A stretch of 64,000 nucleotides of DNA from Zunongwangia profunda SM-A87 (GTDB lineage Bacteria > Bacteroidota > Bacteroidia > Flavobacteriales > Flavobacteriaceae), in assembly GCF_000023465.1 (NCBI RefSeq), contig NC_014041.1, positions 1,509,001 through 1,573,000 of the forward strand, read 5' to 3'. Within the stretch, counting starts at the first letter, position 1; each line of letters starts with the position of its first letter. The notes below the pieces were generated by a model that saw nothing but the letters and a program-made list of their open reading frames with translations, had not been told where the DNA came from and did not search any database. Below, piece by piece: positions 44,880 through 52,722 of this stretch. The position numbers were made by a program, and so were the translations under genes.

Positions 44880-45062
44880 TGCTACAATCATTTCACTTAT
44901 AGTACTAATCTACCTTATTTTTTATTATTTTAAAAGCAATTGTAACTACATATATCAATTCCAAGAGTTTTTAAGGATTAGGAATGCCTGTAAATACTAA
45001 ACCTTTCTTACTCTCAAATCTCCAATAGCATAAAGGCTACTATTAAAATGCTTACCGAAGAA
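44880..45062 (-). repeat. Inverted block B plus spacer repeat M
   Basis: TAGTACTAATCTACCTTATT is block B reversed. CTTACTCTCAAATCTCC, AATAGCATAAAGGCTACTAT and TAAAATGCTTACC make up repeat M, shared with 15.6, 46.3, 48.4, 50.8 and 52.3 kb. Confidence 0.7.
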
Positions 45063-45069
45063 TTACTCA

Positions 45070-46242
45070 CTAGGTATATTGTTGAGTTAAAACCCTCTTA
45101 TTCAAGCGTATATTCATATAAATTTTTATGGAAAGAATTATAATCAAAAACCAAATTAAAGATGAAAATCCAATATATGATGCTAATTTTCCATAAATAA
45201 ATGGCATCAGTGTAATACCTATATAGGCAAAAGCCATTTGCAGCCCCATTATTGATTCTGAATTGGTTTTTCCAAAATTGTGAGGTGTGTTGTGCAATAG
45301 GCTAGGAAATATAGGAGCACAACCAAAACCTACTAAAAAAAAGCCAGGTAAAATGCTGGCTTGAAATGGCAAAATGAGGGTTACTATCCCTAATACGATC
45401 AATCCCTGACCTAATTTTACCAATGCCTGATTATTTAATTTTAATGAAACAAAACCAGAAATAAATCTACCAATTGTTATTCCTGCATAATATATGGCTA
45501 CAAATTTCGCAGCTTGTTCTGCTTTAAAATCCCTTACTAAAACAAGGTAACTCGCCCCCCATAGACCAAAGGTTGCTTCAATTGTACAATAGCAAAAGAA
45601 AACCGACAAGGCTGATTTTATTCCTGGAAGCGAAATTAATTTCATTAAAGAAAGTTTAGATTGAGACCCCCGGGAAGCTTCTTGATTTTTCGCTTTTTTA
45701 CCCCATAGGGGAATAGACAATAGTAATATGAAGACCAGCCCCATTTGAACCCAGCTTACCGCGTTGTAGCCCTCTTTCCATGATTGCCCCATTGCCAAAT
45801 ATCTTGCCATTAGCATAGGGCCAATAGCTGCTCCAACGCCCCAGAAACAGTGTAGCCAGTTCATGTGGATCGCCCTATAGTGTAGTGCAACATAATTATT
45901 CAATGCAACGTCCACACACCCAGCTCCCAAACCTAAAGGAATAGCTAAAATACAGATGAAAATAAAATTTTCTGAATGTGCAAATCCCAGAAGAGCTAGA
46001 GCGGTCATAAGAACACTAATAGTAGTTATTTTGGCCACACCGAAACGTTGTATTAACTTTGCACTAAATAGACTGGATATAACGGTTCCCGAAGCGACTA
46101 TCATCGCTATTATACCCCCATAGTGTATTGGCACATCAAAGCTGATGAACATAGAAGGCCATCCCGAACCAAGTAGGGAATCTGGTAATCCCAGACTAAT
46201 GAACGCTAGATAAATTACTAGGAGTAAAAGTCGTTTCTTCAT
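45070..46242 (-). CDS. MFS transporter
   Basis: The frame opens at 46263, but the ATG at 46242 (MKKRLLLLVIYLAFISLGLP) gives the usual first helix; 390 residues. Twelve transmembrane helices are predicted, with the loop 2-3 motif KLIQRFGVAKITTI, a relaxed form of the MFS GxxxDRxGRR motif. WLHCFWGVGAAIGPML in helix 4-5 and FGKTNSESIMGLQMAFAYIG in the second half recall FucP/YbfB-like sugar or metabolite permeases. The substrate cannot be predicted. Confidence 0.8.
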   Translation of the reverse strand: MKKRLLLLVIYLAFISLGLPDSLLGSGWPSMFISFDVPIHYGGIIAMIVASGTVISSLFSAKLIQRFGVAKITTISVLMTALALLGFAHSENFIFICILAIPLGLGAGCVDVALNNYVALHYRAIHMNWLHCFWGVGAAIGPMLMARYLAMGQSWKEGYNAVSWVQMGLVFILLLSIPLWGKKAKNQEASRGSQSKLSLMKLISLPGIKSALSVFFCYCTIEATFGLWGASYLVLVRDFKAEQAAKFVAIYYAGITIGRFISGFVSLKLNNQALVKLGQGLIVLGIVTLILPFQASILPGFFLVGFGCAPIFPSLLHNTPHNFGKTNSESIMGLQMAFAYIGITLMPFIYGKLASYIGFSSLIWFLIIILSIKIYMNIRLNKRVLTQQYT

Positions 46243-46284
46243 ATTAGTAATCTTTATGTACAACGGCTACCATTTTGTATATAG

Positions 46285-46445
46285 CCTCTTGTAGTTTTAA
46301 AAGTATTTGCAGCTGCGTTTATATAAGTTCCAGTAGTTTTAAGATTAGTGCAGCCGTAAAAACTTAATCTAAATCTATCTTAAATCTCAACTATCCTAAC
46401 GGCTACTATTAAAAGACTCGCTAAAAAAATACTAATCATCGTAAC
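46285..46445 (-). repeat. Spacer repeat M
   Basis: TTCCAGTAGTTTTAAGATTAG, CTATCCTAACGGCTACTATT and AAAAGACTCGCTAAAAAAAT match the other M copies. TAACGGCTA recurs once more at 46451. Confidence 0.65.
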
Positions 46446-46638
46446 GGCTAATAAAGTTAATTAATAGAGCTCCTTTTTTATCACTTATTTGTTTCCATCT
46501 TTTAAAGATCGTACTGCCAATCTACACCTAATATAGGTTTACCAGAAAAGATATTTTAGCAATTTTTTTAATTATTATCTATTAATGCGGCCCCACATCT
46601 TAGGTTTTCTATTACTAATGATTGCGATCGGGCCGACC

Positions 46639-47232
46639 TTATTTTTGAATTAGTTTCTTTAGATATTCAAAGCGGGGATCATTGACCCAATGGGATATTT
46701 CCTGATCTACGACCTCTCGGTGCTTTTTTCGAATATCCCGTAAGGAATTTCCAATAGAATTTCTTAAATATTTATTTTCATTCTCCCGGTATTCGCTTAT
46801 CAGGGTGATCGCAACTTGTGGATTTTCTTTAAAATAAGGTCTTCCTGTCCATATTCTTAGCCCTTCGATAACTGCCCTTTTGGTATTGGGGTTGGGTTGT
46901 GATAACCACTCTTTAATGGTGGATAGGCTTTTTTCATAACCAATGCTAAAACAATAATGATCAAAGGCTTTGGCCAGCATTTCCTGAACCCTCCAATTCG
47001 GGTCTTGCGCCACTGTTGTTCTCAGGATTTTTAAGGCTTGTGGATGATCAGTTGAAAGTTCTCCTAACATATAAGTTCCCAACATTCTTACCTGATAACT
47101 TTCATCAGATAAAAATTCTTGTGCTAGCTCCAAATGAGGTTGGCTCTTATCGTTTAGGATACTGGTTCCAGCTTCTATAATATGTTTGAAACCGTGTTCA
47201 ATTGTCTTAATATGTTCAAGGAGTTCTTTCAT
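46639..47232 (-). CDS. HEAT-repeat protein (DNA alkylation repair-like)
   Basis: The 197-residue protein consists of HEAT-like helical pairs: QEFLSDESYQVRMLGTYMLG, LRTTVAQDPNWRVQEMLAKA, WLSQPNPNTKRAVIEGLRIW and ISEYRENENKYLRNSIGNSL. This resembles AlkD/AlkC-type DNA glycosylase folds, where the repeats cradle DNA. The catalytic Trp/Asp set of AlkD cannot be identified with confidence, so it could also be a plain HEAT scaffold. Intact, and alone between repeat regions. Confidence 0.7.
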   Translation of the reverse strand: MKELLEHIKTIEHGFKHIIEAGTSILNDKSQPHLELAQEFLSDESYQVRMLGTYMLGELSTDHPQALKILRTTVAQDPNWRVQEMLAKAFDHYCFSIGYEKSLSTIKEWLSQPNPNTKRAVIEGLRIWTGRPYFKENPQVAITLISEYRENENKYLRNSIGNSLRDIRKKHREVVDQEISHWVNDPRFEYLKKLIQK

Positions 47233-47429
47233 TGGTTTAAATCCCTAACCTACCAATAAAGGACTTGCAAGAGGCCTTAAGTTCATACTTCTAAAATTAA
47301 TTAAAACCATTTATTTTGATGGCGGTTTCCTATAAAATATTTTTATCTGAAAGCTTTACAGATTGAAAAACGCTCTGTTAATAGCGTATTATTTATTGAA
47401 ACTATTAGCTTCTGGCGAGGATTATAATT

Positions 47430-47600
47430 TCAAGTAGCCCGATTTTAAAGGCAGCTTAAAGGATTTTTTGCCAATGCTTGGTTTTGGAGGTGCTTGGTCT
47501 TAAAAAAATCTTTGGTTTTCAAATCAGCAAACTACTAAACAATACTTTTTTCCAAGCTGTCCTTTATTTGCGATTAAGCGATTGTTGGCAATTAGCCGGC
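47430..47600 (-). repeat. Inverted copy of the 43.4-kb spacer repeat
   Basis: TTGCCAATGCTTGGTTTTGG, TCTTTGGTTTTCAAATCAGC and AAACTACTAAACAATAC are the reverse complement, with changes, of 43400-43470. A GATTGTTGGCAATTAGCC segment ends it. Confidence 0.65.
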
Positions 47601-47603
47601 TTA

Positions 47604-47937
47604 TTATACTACTAAATTTTGAATTTCATTTTTTAATTCTAGCAAATGTCTTTTTACAATTACCCAGACAATAGCTTCGTCAATACTATCATATGCGTGG
47701 ACTAATCGATTTCTAAACCCTATTATTTTCTTATCATGTTGAATAGAAAGGTCTAATTCAACTTGTCTGAGTTTGTTTAATCCTTCTCCAATTATTGCTA
47801 ATTGTCTTTCTATTGCACTTTGTGTTTTTAAATCTTTTTGATAAGAATTAAAATCTGGAGTATTCGGCTATAAAGTTTTCAATTAGATCAATTGCAATTA
47901 GTATGTCAGAGAGATACTTCTTGCCTTTTTCCGTCAT
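47604..47937 (-). pseudogene. Frameshifted HepT-type toxin (DUF86)
   Basis: From the ATG at 47937 (32 bases inside the mntA gene) the frame reads MTEKGKKYLSDILIAIDLIE, NFIAEYSRF, stop. One base out of frame, PDFNSYQKDLKTQSAIERQL, AIIGEGLNKLRQ, RNRLVHAYDSIDEAIVW and KRHLLELKNEIQNLVV complete the protein. RNRLVHAY is the RNase motif of HepT (Rx4-6H with a following Tyr). One base has been gained or lost near residue 26. The toxin is therefore probably inactive, although its active-site region is still conserved. Confidence 0.8.
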
Positions 47938-48241
47938 AAATTAAAACTTTTGTAGCATCAATATTTTTCTTCAAAATTGGATTTCTAAGTGAAGATTGGG
48001 TTAATAAATCCACTTTTCTTTGAAAGAATTCTTCTAATTTATCCCAGATAGCTAAAAGTTTTTCTCCTCTTTCTAATGGATCATCTTCTTCTAGTTCAAT
48101 CAATAAATCAATATCGCTTGAGCTTTCATCAAAATCATCCGTGGTAGCAGAACCAAAAGCATATAGATTTTTCACATTGTACAGTCTACACAACGAAGTA
48201 AAATCAATCATTTTTGCCTCTATGCTATCTTTAATTTTCAT
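47906..48241 (-). CDS. mntA: MntA-type nucleotidyltransferase antitoxin
   Basis: The 111-residue protein has the minimal nucleotidyltransferase signature GSATTDDFDESSSDIDLLIE (GSxxx...DxD, about residues 30-49), as in MntA antitoxins that AMPylate HepT at its tyrosine. A second acidic stretch, DLLTQSSLRNP, follows. It overlaps the hepT start by 32 bases, the usual order. It appears intact, while its toxin partner carries a frameshift. Confidence 0.8.
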   Translation of the reverse strand: MKIKDSIEAKMIDFTSLCRLYNVKNLYAFGSATTDDFDESSSDIDLLIELEEDDPLERGEKLLAIWDKLEEFFQRKVDLLTQSSLRNPILKKNIDATKVLIYDGKRQEVSL

Positions 48242-48279
48242 CAGGCTAATATAATCAATTTATAATTTGAAATAAATTG

Positions 48280-48505
48280 TTCTTTCGAAGTTTGCGTTAT
48301 GTTCCGGCTTGTTACACAACGATAGCTATCAAAATAGTGTTTTTTTTTGAACATTATTTTTATAGCCTGTTAGGGGACTTTTTTTGCCAATTATTGGTTT
48401 TCGAGGTGTTTGGCCGTAAGCACTACATCTGTATTACTCTCAAAACTCCGCTAGCCTAACGGATGCTAATAAAACGTTCTCCAAAAACACCAGTCAGCAG
48501 GATCT
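48280..48505 (-). repeat. Inverted spacer repeat and partial M copy
   Basis: CGATAGCTATCAAAATAGTG and TTTTTATAGCCTG are inverted relatives of 43475-43540. TTACTCTCAAAACTCCGCTA and GCCTAACGGATGCTAATAAA belong to repeat M. The next piece, GGATCTTCATGTTAGAACGA, is shared with 50.96 and 52.45 kb. Confidence 0.6.
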
Positions 48506-48530
48506 TCATGTTAGAACGAAGACTTAGTTA

Positions 48531-49071
48531 TTAGGCTTTGTTTTTATATTCATTTACTATTTCACTATCCCAAACTTGAACTTCTATATATTATCTATCG
48601 TACTTTGAACTTTCTTGAATTTGTGATTTTTCCTCGGTCGGCAGTCCATAGTTATTAAACAGATTGTTTATTTCACTCAATAAAAAAACTTGCCCGTTAC
48701 AATCCTTTCTATAAGTTTCAAGTTTTGGCTCATCGTATAACTGAAATGATAACTATCAGGATAAGTAAAACTTATATGTTCAGGCTTAAAAACAGTTATA
48801 GGAATTTTTATAATACCTGGATTTATGTACCAAGATTTCGCCCACTCACATTCTCCTAATGTAAAATAGAAAGGGTCATTTCTATTTAGTTTACCTCCCT
48901 TTTAGATAAATTTTCCCTTAATTTAATATAATTCTCTGGTCCTTTACTATTCCATCCTTTCGAGATTTGATTTTGGATTTCTTCAGCTTTTTCATAACCA
49001 AATTCAGTAATTTTTCGGAATGGTCCATTTTCAAGTCCATAATAATGAAATAAGAATTTCAGTATAGTCAT
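48531..49071 (-). pseudogene. Broken gene for an unknown cassette protein
   Basis: From the ATG at 49071, MTILKFLFHYYGLENGPFRK and EIQNQISKGWNSKGPENYIK lead to a stop after KREVN. In another frame NRNDPFYFTLGECEWAKSWY, INPGIIKIPITVFKPEHIS, then a third frame YDEPKLETYRKDCNGQVFLL, a stop after KYDR, and YIEVQVWDSEIVNEYKNKA complete what reads as one protein of about 175 residues. Two frameshifts and one stop are needed. No family name is known to me. Confidence 0.65.
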
Positions 49072-49193
49072 ATTTTTTTTAATAAAGCCTAACATATGTA
49101 TAAACGTATCGGTACGTTTATTTCTCTTTTAGCGATGACTAATCTAAAGGATTCTAAGAAAAGCTAGGCATAATGGCTTAAGTCACTTGTTTC

Positions 49194-49886
49194 TTAGTCA
49201 CAGTTTCCCTCGCTGGAACAAGAATCCCCTTCTGAGATTTTAAGCTCAGATTTATTTTCTTCCCAGACTTTTTCTAAGGTCTGAAGGAAAGCTTCAACTG
49301 GCTGGGCTCCGGAAATTGCATATTTATCATCAAATACAAAAAATGGAACTCCTCTTACACCAATATTACGGGCTTCCATCTCGTCCTGTTTCACTTCATA
49401 AGCAAAGTCATCTGATTTTAAAACCTGCTTAACCTCTTCAGCATCCAGGCCTATAGATACAGCAACCTCTGAGAGTATAGAAATATCATCAATATTCTTC
49501 CCTTCTTCAAAATGAATTTTAAAGAGAGCTTCTTTAACCTCATTCCCTAAGCCCCTGGTTTTAGCAAATTGGATAAGGCGGTGTGCATTGAAAGAATTCG
49601 CCAGGATTCCTTTCTGAATATTCATGGCAATACCTGTTTCCTCTGCCATTTTTGTAGCTCCACTGAACATTTGCATGGCCTGCTCTTCACTTACACCTTT
49701 AGTCTTCACAAAATAATCCAGCATAGAAGTGTGCGTATCTGTCTTTAAAGAAGGGTCAAGCTGAAAGCTTTTCCAAACGATTACTACTTCATGTTTATTT
49801 GAAAACTTTTCAAGAGCGTCTTCAAATTTCTTCTTTCCGATATAACAGAAAGGACATCTAACATCTGACCAAATACTTACTTTCAT
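49194..49886 (-). CDS. DsbA-family (FrnE-like) oxidoreductase
   Basis: The ATG at 49886 (MKVSIWSDVRCPFCYIGKKK) is preferred over the upstream start at 49955, because it puts the active site at the N-terminus; 230 residues. CPFC at residues 11-14 is the redox motif. WKSFQLDPSLKTDTHTS, AHRLIQFAKTRGLGNEVKEA and GVRGVPFFVFDDKYAISGAQ are hallmarks of FrnE/2-hydroxychromene-2-carboxylate isomerase-like DsbA proteins. No signal peptide, so it is cytoplasmic. A C-terminal CSSEGNCD adds two Cys. Confidence 0.88.
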   Translation of the reverse strand: MKVSIWSDVRCPFCYIGKKKFEDALEKFSNKHEVVIVWKSFQLDPSLKTDTHTSMLDYFVKTKGVSEEQAMQMFSGATKMAEETGIAMNIQKGILANSFNAHRLIQFAKTRGLGNEVKEALFKIHFEEGKNIDDISILSEVAVSIGLDAEEVKQVLKSDDFAYEVKQDEMEARNIGVRGVPFFVFDDKYAISGAQPVEAFLQTLEKVWEENKSELKISEGDSCSSEGNCD

Positions 49887-49986
49887 AAATCGTTTCAATT
49901 TTCCACTAGTTATTTTACCGGGGGGGAAATTTACAACAACTTTGCCACAATGCATATAAGTGGCTGAATTTGTGATAAAGCAGATT

Positions 49987-50160
49987 TCGATTAGTTAGCG
50001 TTTTATTCAGGAAACTTAAAATCTCTAAATCAGGCAGTTCTAATTAGGGGAAGCTTACAGGCGAGCTTGATTATCCGAAGTACAATCAGGCGTGGCGAGT
50101 GAGCACGGAATTACGATTCAAGACAGGTTTAAGCATTTTTTTTATATAATGTTGTGCTTA
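49987..50160 (-). repeat. Cassette 3'-end repeat ending in GTTGTGCTTA
   Basis: GTTGTGCTTA at 50151-50160 is exactly repeated as reverse complement TAAGCACAAC at 50716-50725, just upstream of the leftward gene's start. The AAGCATTTTTTTTATATAAT before it is the reverse of the compact 3' form seen at 40017. Confidence 0.7.
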
Positions 50161-50164
50161 GTGT

Positions 50165-50710
50165 TTATACAATTTTTTCAATAAACATATTTTCTATTTT
50201 CCTTTGACTATTCCAATGAAAAGGGCTTTTTAAATCGTGTATTGAATATGTTAAACACTTTATATAGACTTTATCATCCTTGCAAAGAATGAATAATTCT
50301 CTTCCGTTATGATAAGCCAATGTTAAATTCTCTATCAAGATAACATGTGAATGATTGTCTGTATGTAAAATTTTCCAATCATTTCTATTACAAATACTTT
50401 CGATCAAATTCATGTTCTCTTTTCTATTTCCCTTCCCCTTAATTTTCCTAAATGTAGCGGTCTTTTTAATTTGAAGAAAAATAAATAGGGTAATCAAAAA
50501 ACTTAATAATAGAGTCACAATTGAAAACGGAAAAAGAACAGGATTTTGAAAATACAATTGCACATAGAAAAAGGCTAATCCGAAAATAATAGGAGCAATA
50601 ATTAAAATAAAGTACTGAAAATGTTCTAAAATTATAAGTAAGAAAGGCTCTTCAAATATGAGCTTCTCCTTTTCTAATGATTTCCTCGAATTAAAACTTA
50701 GATATTTCAT
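50165..50710 (-). CDS. Two-helix membrane protein, unknown family
   Basis: The ATG at 50710 (MKYLSFNSRKSLEKEKLIFE) directly follows the TAAGCACAAC boundary and is preferred; 181 residues. Two hydrophobic helices (about 30-50 and 60-85) are followed by a soluble domain with NLIESICNRNDWKILHTDNH and TLAYHNGRELFILCKDDKVY, resembling small YcxB-like or PH-like C-terminal domains. The function is unknown. A complete leftward cassette with perfect 10-bp complementary ends. Confidence 0.6.
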   Translation of the reverse strand: MKYLSFNSRKSLEKEKLIFEEPFLLIILEHFQYFILIIAPIIFGLAFFYVQLYFQNPVLFPFSIVTLLLSFLITLFIFLQIKKTATFRKIKGKGNRKENMNLIESICNRNDWKILHTDNHSHVILIENLTLAYHNGRELFILCKDDKVYIKCLTYSIHDLKSPFHWNSQRKIENMFIEKIV

Positions 50711-50715
50711 CAAAT

Positions 50716-50945
50716 TAAGCACAACATATGGATAACACAACAAGTTGTATTATCTCCATTTTAGTCAAAACACTAATCTACCTTACTTTTTATTTCTAAA
50801 AAAGCGTTTATAGCAACATGCATATAAATTTCAGTAACTTTTATAGATTGGTTCCTCGTAAAAACTCAACCTATATTACTCTCAAATCTCCCCTAGCCTA
50901 ACGGCTACTATTAAAAGACTCAACAAAAAATAAAGACCACATAAC
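50716..50945 (-). repeat. Block B (inverted) plus repeat M
   Basis: TAAGCACAACATATGGATAA, CACAACAAGTTGTATTATC and AACACTAATCTACCTTAC are block B; the palindrome is nearly perfect. CTCAAATCTCCCCTAGCCTA and ACGGCTACTATTAAAAGACT are repeat M. Confidence 0.8.
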
Positions 50946-51017
50946 TGCCAATCAACAGGATCTTGATGTTAGGTCGTACCGACCACACGAAGACTTAGTT
51001 ATTGGGTGCAGTTTTTA

Positions 51018-51317
51018 TTATTCAGTTATTCTTTTTTTCAAATCCATTCGTTCGTGCAAAATTCTCGTTATTTCGATTGGATTCACTTCTGATTTGCGAT
51101 AAAATATTACGTGTTGATTTGCTTTTAGTCCGAAAAGGTCAGATTTAATTCCATCATAATTTTTTCCAAGCTCTGGATTGTCAGCAATATCTTGGCAAAT
51201 ACCCAGAAGCATATCGTAATATCTGTCAGCTTGATTTTCAGACCAATTTTCGAGTGTATATTCCCAAATTTCGTTTAAGTCGGCTACAGCTTTATTGGTC
51301 AATTCGTATTTAACCAT
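51018..51317 (-). CDS. parE: ParE/RelE-family toxin
   Basis: The 99-residue protein has the ParE pattern: YELTNKAVADLNEIWEYTLE at the start, DIADNPELGKNYDGIKSDLF in the middle, and HVIFYRKSEVNPIEITRILH near the end (conserved Arg in the ILHxRMD tail). Such toxins poison DNA gyrase or cleave mRNA. The gene overlaps the upstream antitoxin by 8 bases. It appears intact. Confidence 0.88.
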   Translation of the reverse strand: MVKYELTNKAVADLNEIWEYTLENWSENQADRYYDMLLGICQDIADNPELGKNYDGIKSDLFGLKANQHVIFYRKSEVNPIEITRILHERMDLKKRITE

Positions 51318-51558
51318 TCTTTCTGCGTTTGGCTTTTAATTCCTCAAGATTTTTTTTCGGGTCAAAATCATGAGCAATTCCGCTATCAATTCCTTCTTGA
51401 ATTGCATTTCGCAAAGCAATTACTTTACTCTCCTCATTTTCCAAAAGTCTAAGTCCGGCTCTGATTACTTCACTAACATTTTTGTATCGTCCAGCCGAAA
51501 CTTGGGTTTGTACAAACTGGTCAAAGTAATTTCCGAGTGAAATTGATGTGTTTTTCAT
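51310..51558 (-). CDS. parD: ParD-family antitoxin
   Basis: The 82-residue protein has an N-terminal ribbon-helix-helix (MKNTSISLGNYFDQFVQTQV, VSAGRYKNVSEVIRAGLRLL), and a C-terminal tail, EELKAKRRK, that would bind the toxin. It is the first gene of the operon and probably autoregulates through the palindrome at 51582-51596, located between the -33 and -7 boxes. Confidence 0.88.
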   Translation of the reverse strand: MKNTSISLGNYFDQFVQTQVSAGRYKNVSEVIRAGLRLLENEESKVIALRNAIQEGIDSGIAHDFDPKKNLEELKAKRRKNG

Positions 51559-51575
51559 TTTGCTTTAAGTTTAAT

Positions 51576-51607
51576 CAAATATACCAAATTTTGGTAAAAT
51601 AATCAAA
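51576..51607 (-). promoter_or_regulatory. parDE promoter with embedded operator
   Basis: On the minus strand TTTG (51607-51604), 20 bases, then TATATTTG (51583-51576) match the Bacteroidota -33/-7 consensus. TACCAAA-T-TTTGGTA at 51582-51596 is a perfect inverted repeat between the boxes and reaches two bases into the -7 box, fitting ParD autorepression. The start codon is 18 bases downstream of the -7 box. Confidence 0.7.
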
Positions 51608-51849
51608 TTTACAAATCTGCGCTCAAATTCTGACTAAAGTCAAATTTAGTTATTGATTATTAATAGTTATGTTTTTTTAATTTCTCAATTCTCATTACTC
51701 TTTTATATTGTCATTTTGTCGTTAGCTTAAGAAATTAACAGGCTTTTTCTTGTGTGGGGATCTCCAAATACTCCCATAGCACCACCTCATAACTGCACCA
51801 ATGAAATTTAAAAATACTCTACCGAAATATGAACCCAAAGTCAATGCTT
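51608..51849. other. Short spacer between ParDE and the next unit
   Basis: AT-rich and without a gene. It contains CGTTAGCTTAAGAAATTAAC near 51719, a weak cassette-boundary-like site. Confidence 0.35.
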
Positions 51850-52188
51850 TTAGTTAATAAATATTTTAATAATCATAAATAACCAAATTCCGATTGCAGG
51901 AATTGACAGTCCAATTAATTTTAATTTTTTATTAAAGTCAGTCCAGGCTTTCCAATATTTTGTTGTTCGTCCGATTACAGCAAATCCAAGTCCGATAGCA
52001 GTTAACATAGATGGAAGAAAAAACACAAAGTTAAATCCGAAATTATGCGGTGCATAAACTTTTTTAATTCCGAGTAATGGTTCTCTAAATTCATTTACCA
52101 AAAGAGCAAAAATCAAAATACCTAAACTAGCATAAGCCATTCGGGTTGTCCATTTTAATTTCTTTTTATGTCTTTGTGTTAACTCCAA
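51850..52188 (-). CDS. Three-helix membrane protein, unknown family
   Basis: The 112-residue protein starts at TTG (52188) in MELTQRHKKKLKWTTRMAYA, with no better ATG nearby. Three hydrophobic segments are predicted (about 17-32, 52-70 and 92-110). No family recognised. Its position, just after an inverted block B, is that of a cassette gene. Confidence 0.55.
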   Translation of the reverse strand: MELTQRHKKKLKWTTRMAYASLGILIFALLVNEFREPLLGIKKVYAPHNFGFNFVFFLPSMLTAIGLGFAVIGRTTKYWKAWTDFNKKLKLIGLSIPAIGIWLFMIIKIFIN

Positions 52189-52204
52189 TCTTTATGTCAG
52201 GCAA

Positions 52205-52445
52205 ATTTTTTACAAGATACGGATAACAAAACAAGTTGTGTTATATCCATTTTAGTTAAAACACTAATCTAATGGATTTTTAATTCATTTAAAAGCATTT
52301 ACAGCGACATACAAATAAATTCCAGTAGATTTCTTGGATTGGTTTACCCATAAAAACTCAACCTCGGTTACTCTCAACACTCCCCTAGCCTAACGGCTAC
52401 TATTAAAATGCTCAGCAAAAAATAAATTACCATTTAAAGACAGTA
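52205..52445 (-). repeat. Block B (inverted) plus repeat M
   Basis: CGGATAACAAAACAAGTTGTG and TTATATCC carry the palindrome. AACACTAATCTAATGG, CTCCCCTAGCCTAACGGCTA and CTATTAAAATGCTCAGCAAA are the same M repeat as at 50.8 kb. Confidence 0.8.
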
Positions 52446-52459
52446 AATAAGATCTTCAT

Positions 52460-52642
52460 GTGAGGTCGTACCTGGCTGCCATTGCCTATAATATGAAGAA
52501 GTACCTCAAATATTCGGGTAAACGTGTAAAAACTGGGGCAGCCCAGCTTTCCCAGCCCATTTATTATCAAAACCTCGAAGGAGCGTTTAAAAGCGGCCTC
52601 CTAAACAGTCTGTTTTTTGAAGGTCTCAATATCCAACTTTAA
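52460..52642 (+). pseudogene. C-terminal remnant of a transposase
   Basis: The frame reads YLAAIAYNMKKYLKYSGKRV and ends SLFFEGLNIQL. AYNMKKYLKY is the end of the catalytic domain in IS1182-type transposases; the rest is missing. The sequence joins the spacer repeat exactly after GAGGTCGTAC, a piece shared with 50.97 kb. This suggests an old insertion or exchange at that point. Confidence 0.55.
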
Positions 52643-52644
52643 AT

Positions 52645-52722
52645 AATAAACCGCTTAAAACGGTTTATTTGGATGAGGATTTATAGGAATCATTAGCTTG
52701 TGCAACGGTTACCTTTGTTAGC
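52645..52722 (-). repeat. Inverted block A with terminator-like stem
   Basis: Stem AATAAACCGC-TTAAAA-CGGTTTATT, then reading leftward GCTAACAAAGGTAACCGTTGC. This is the 3' block of the leftward gene at 52718. Confidence 0.75.
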
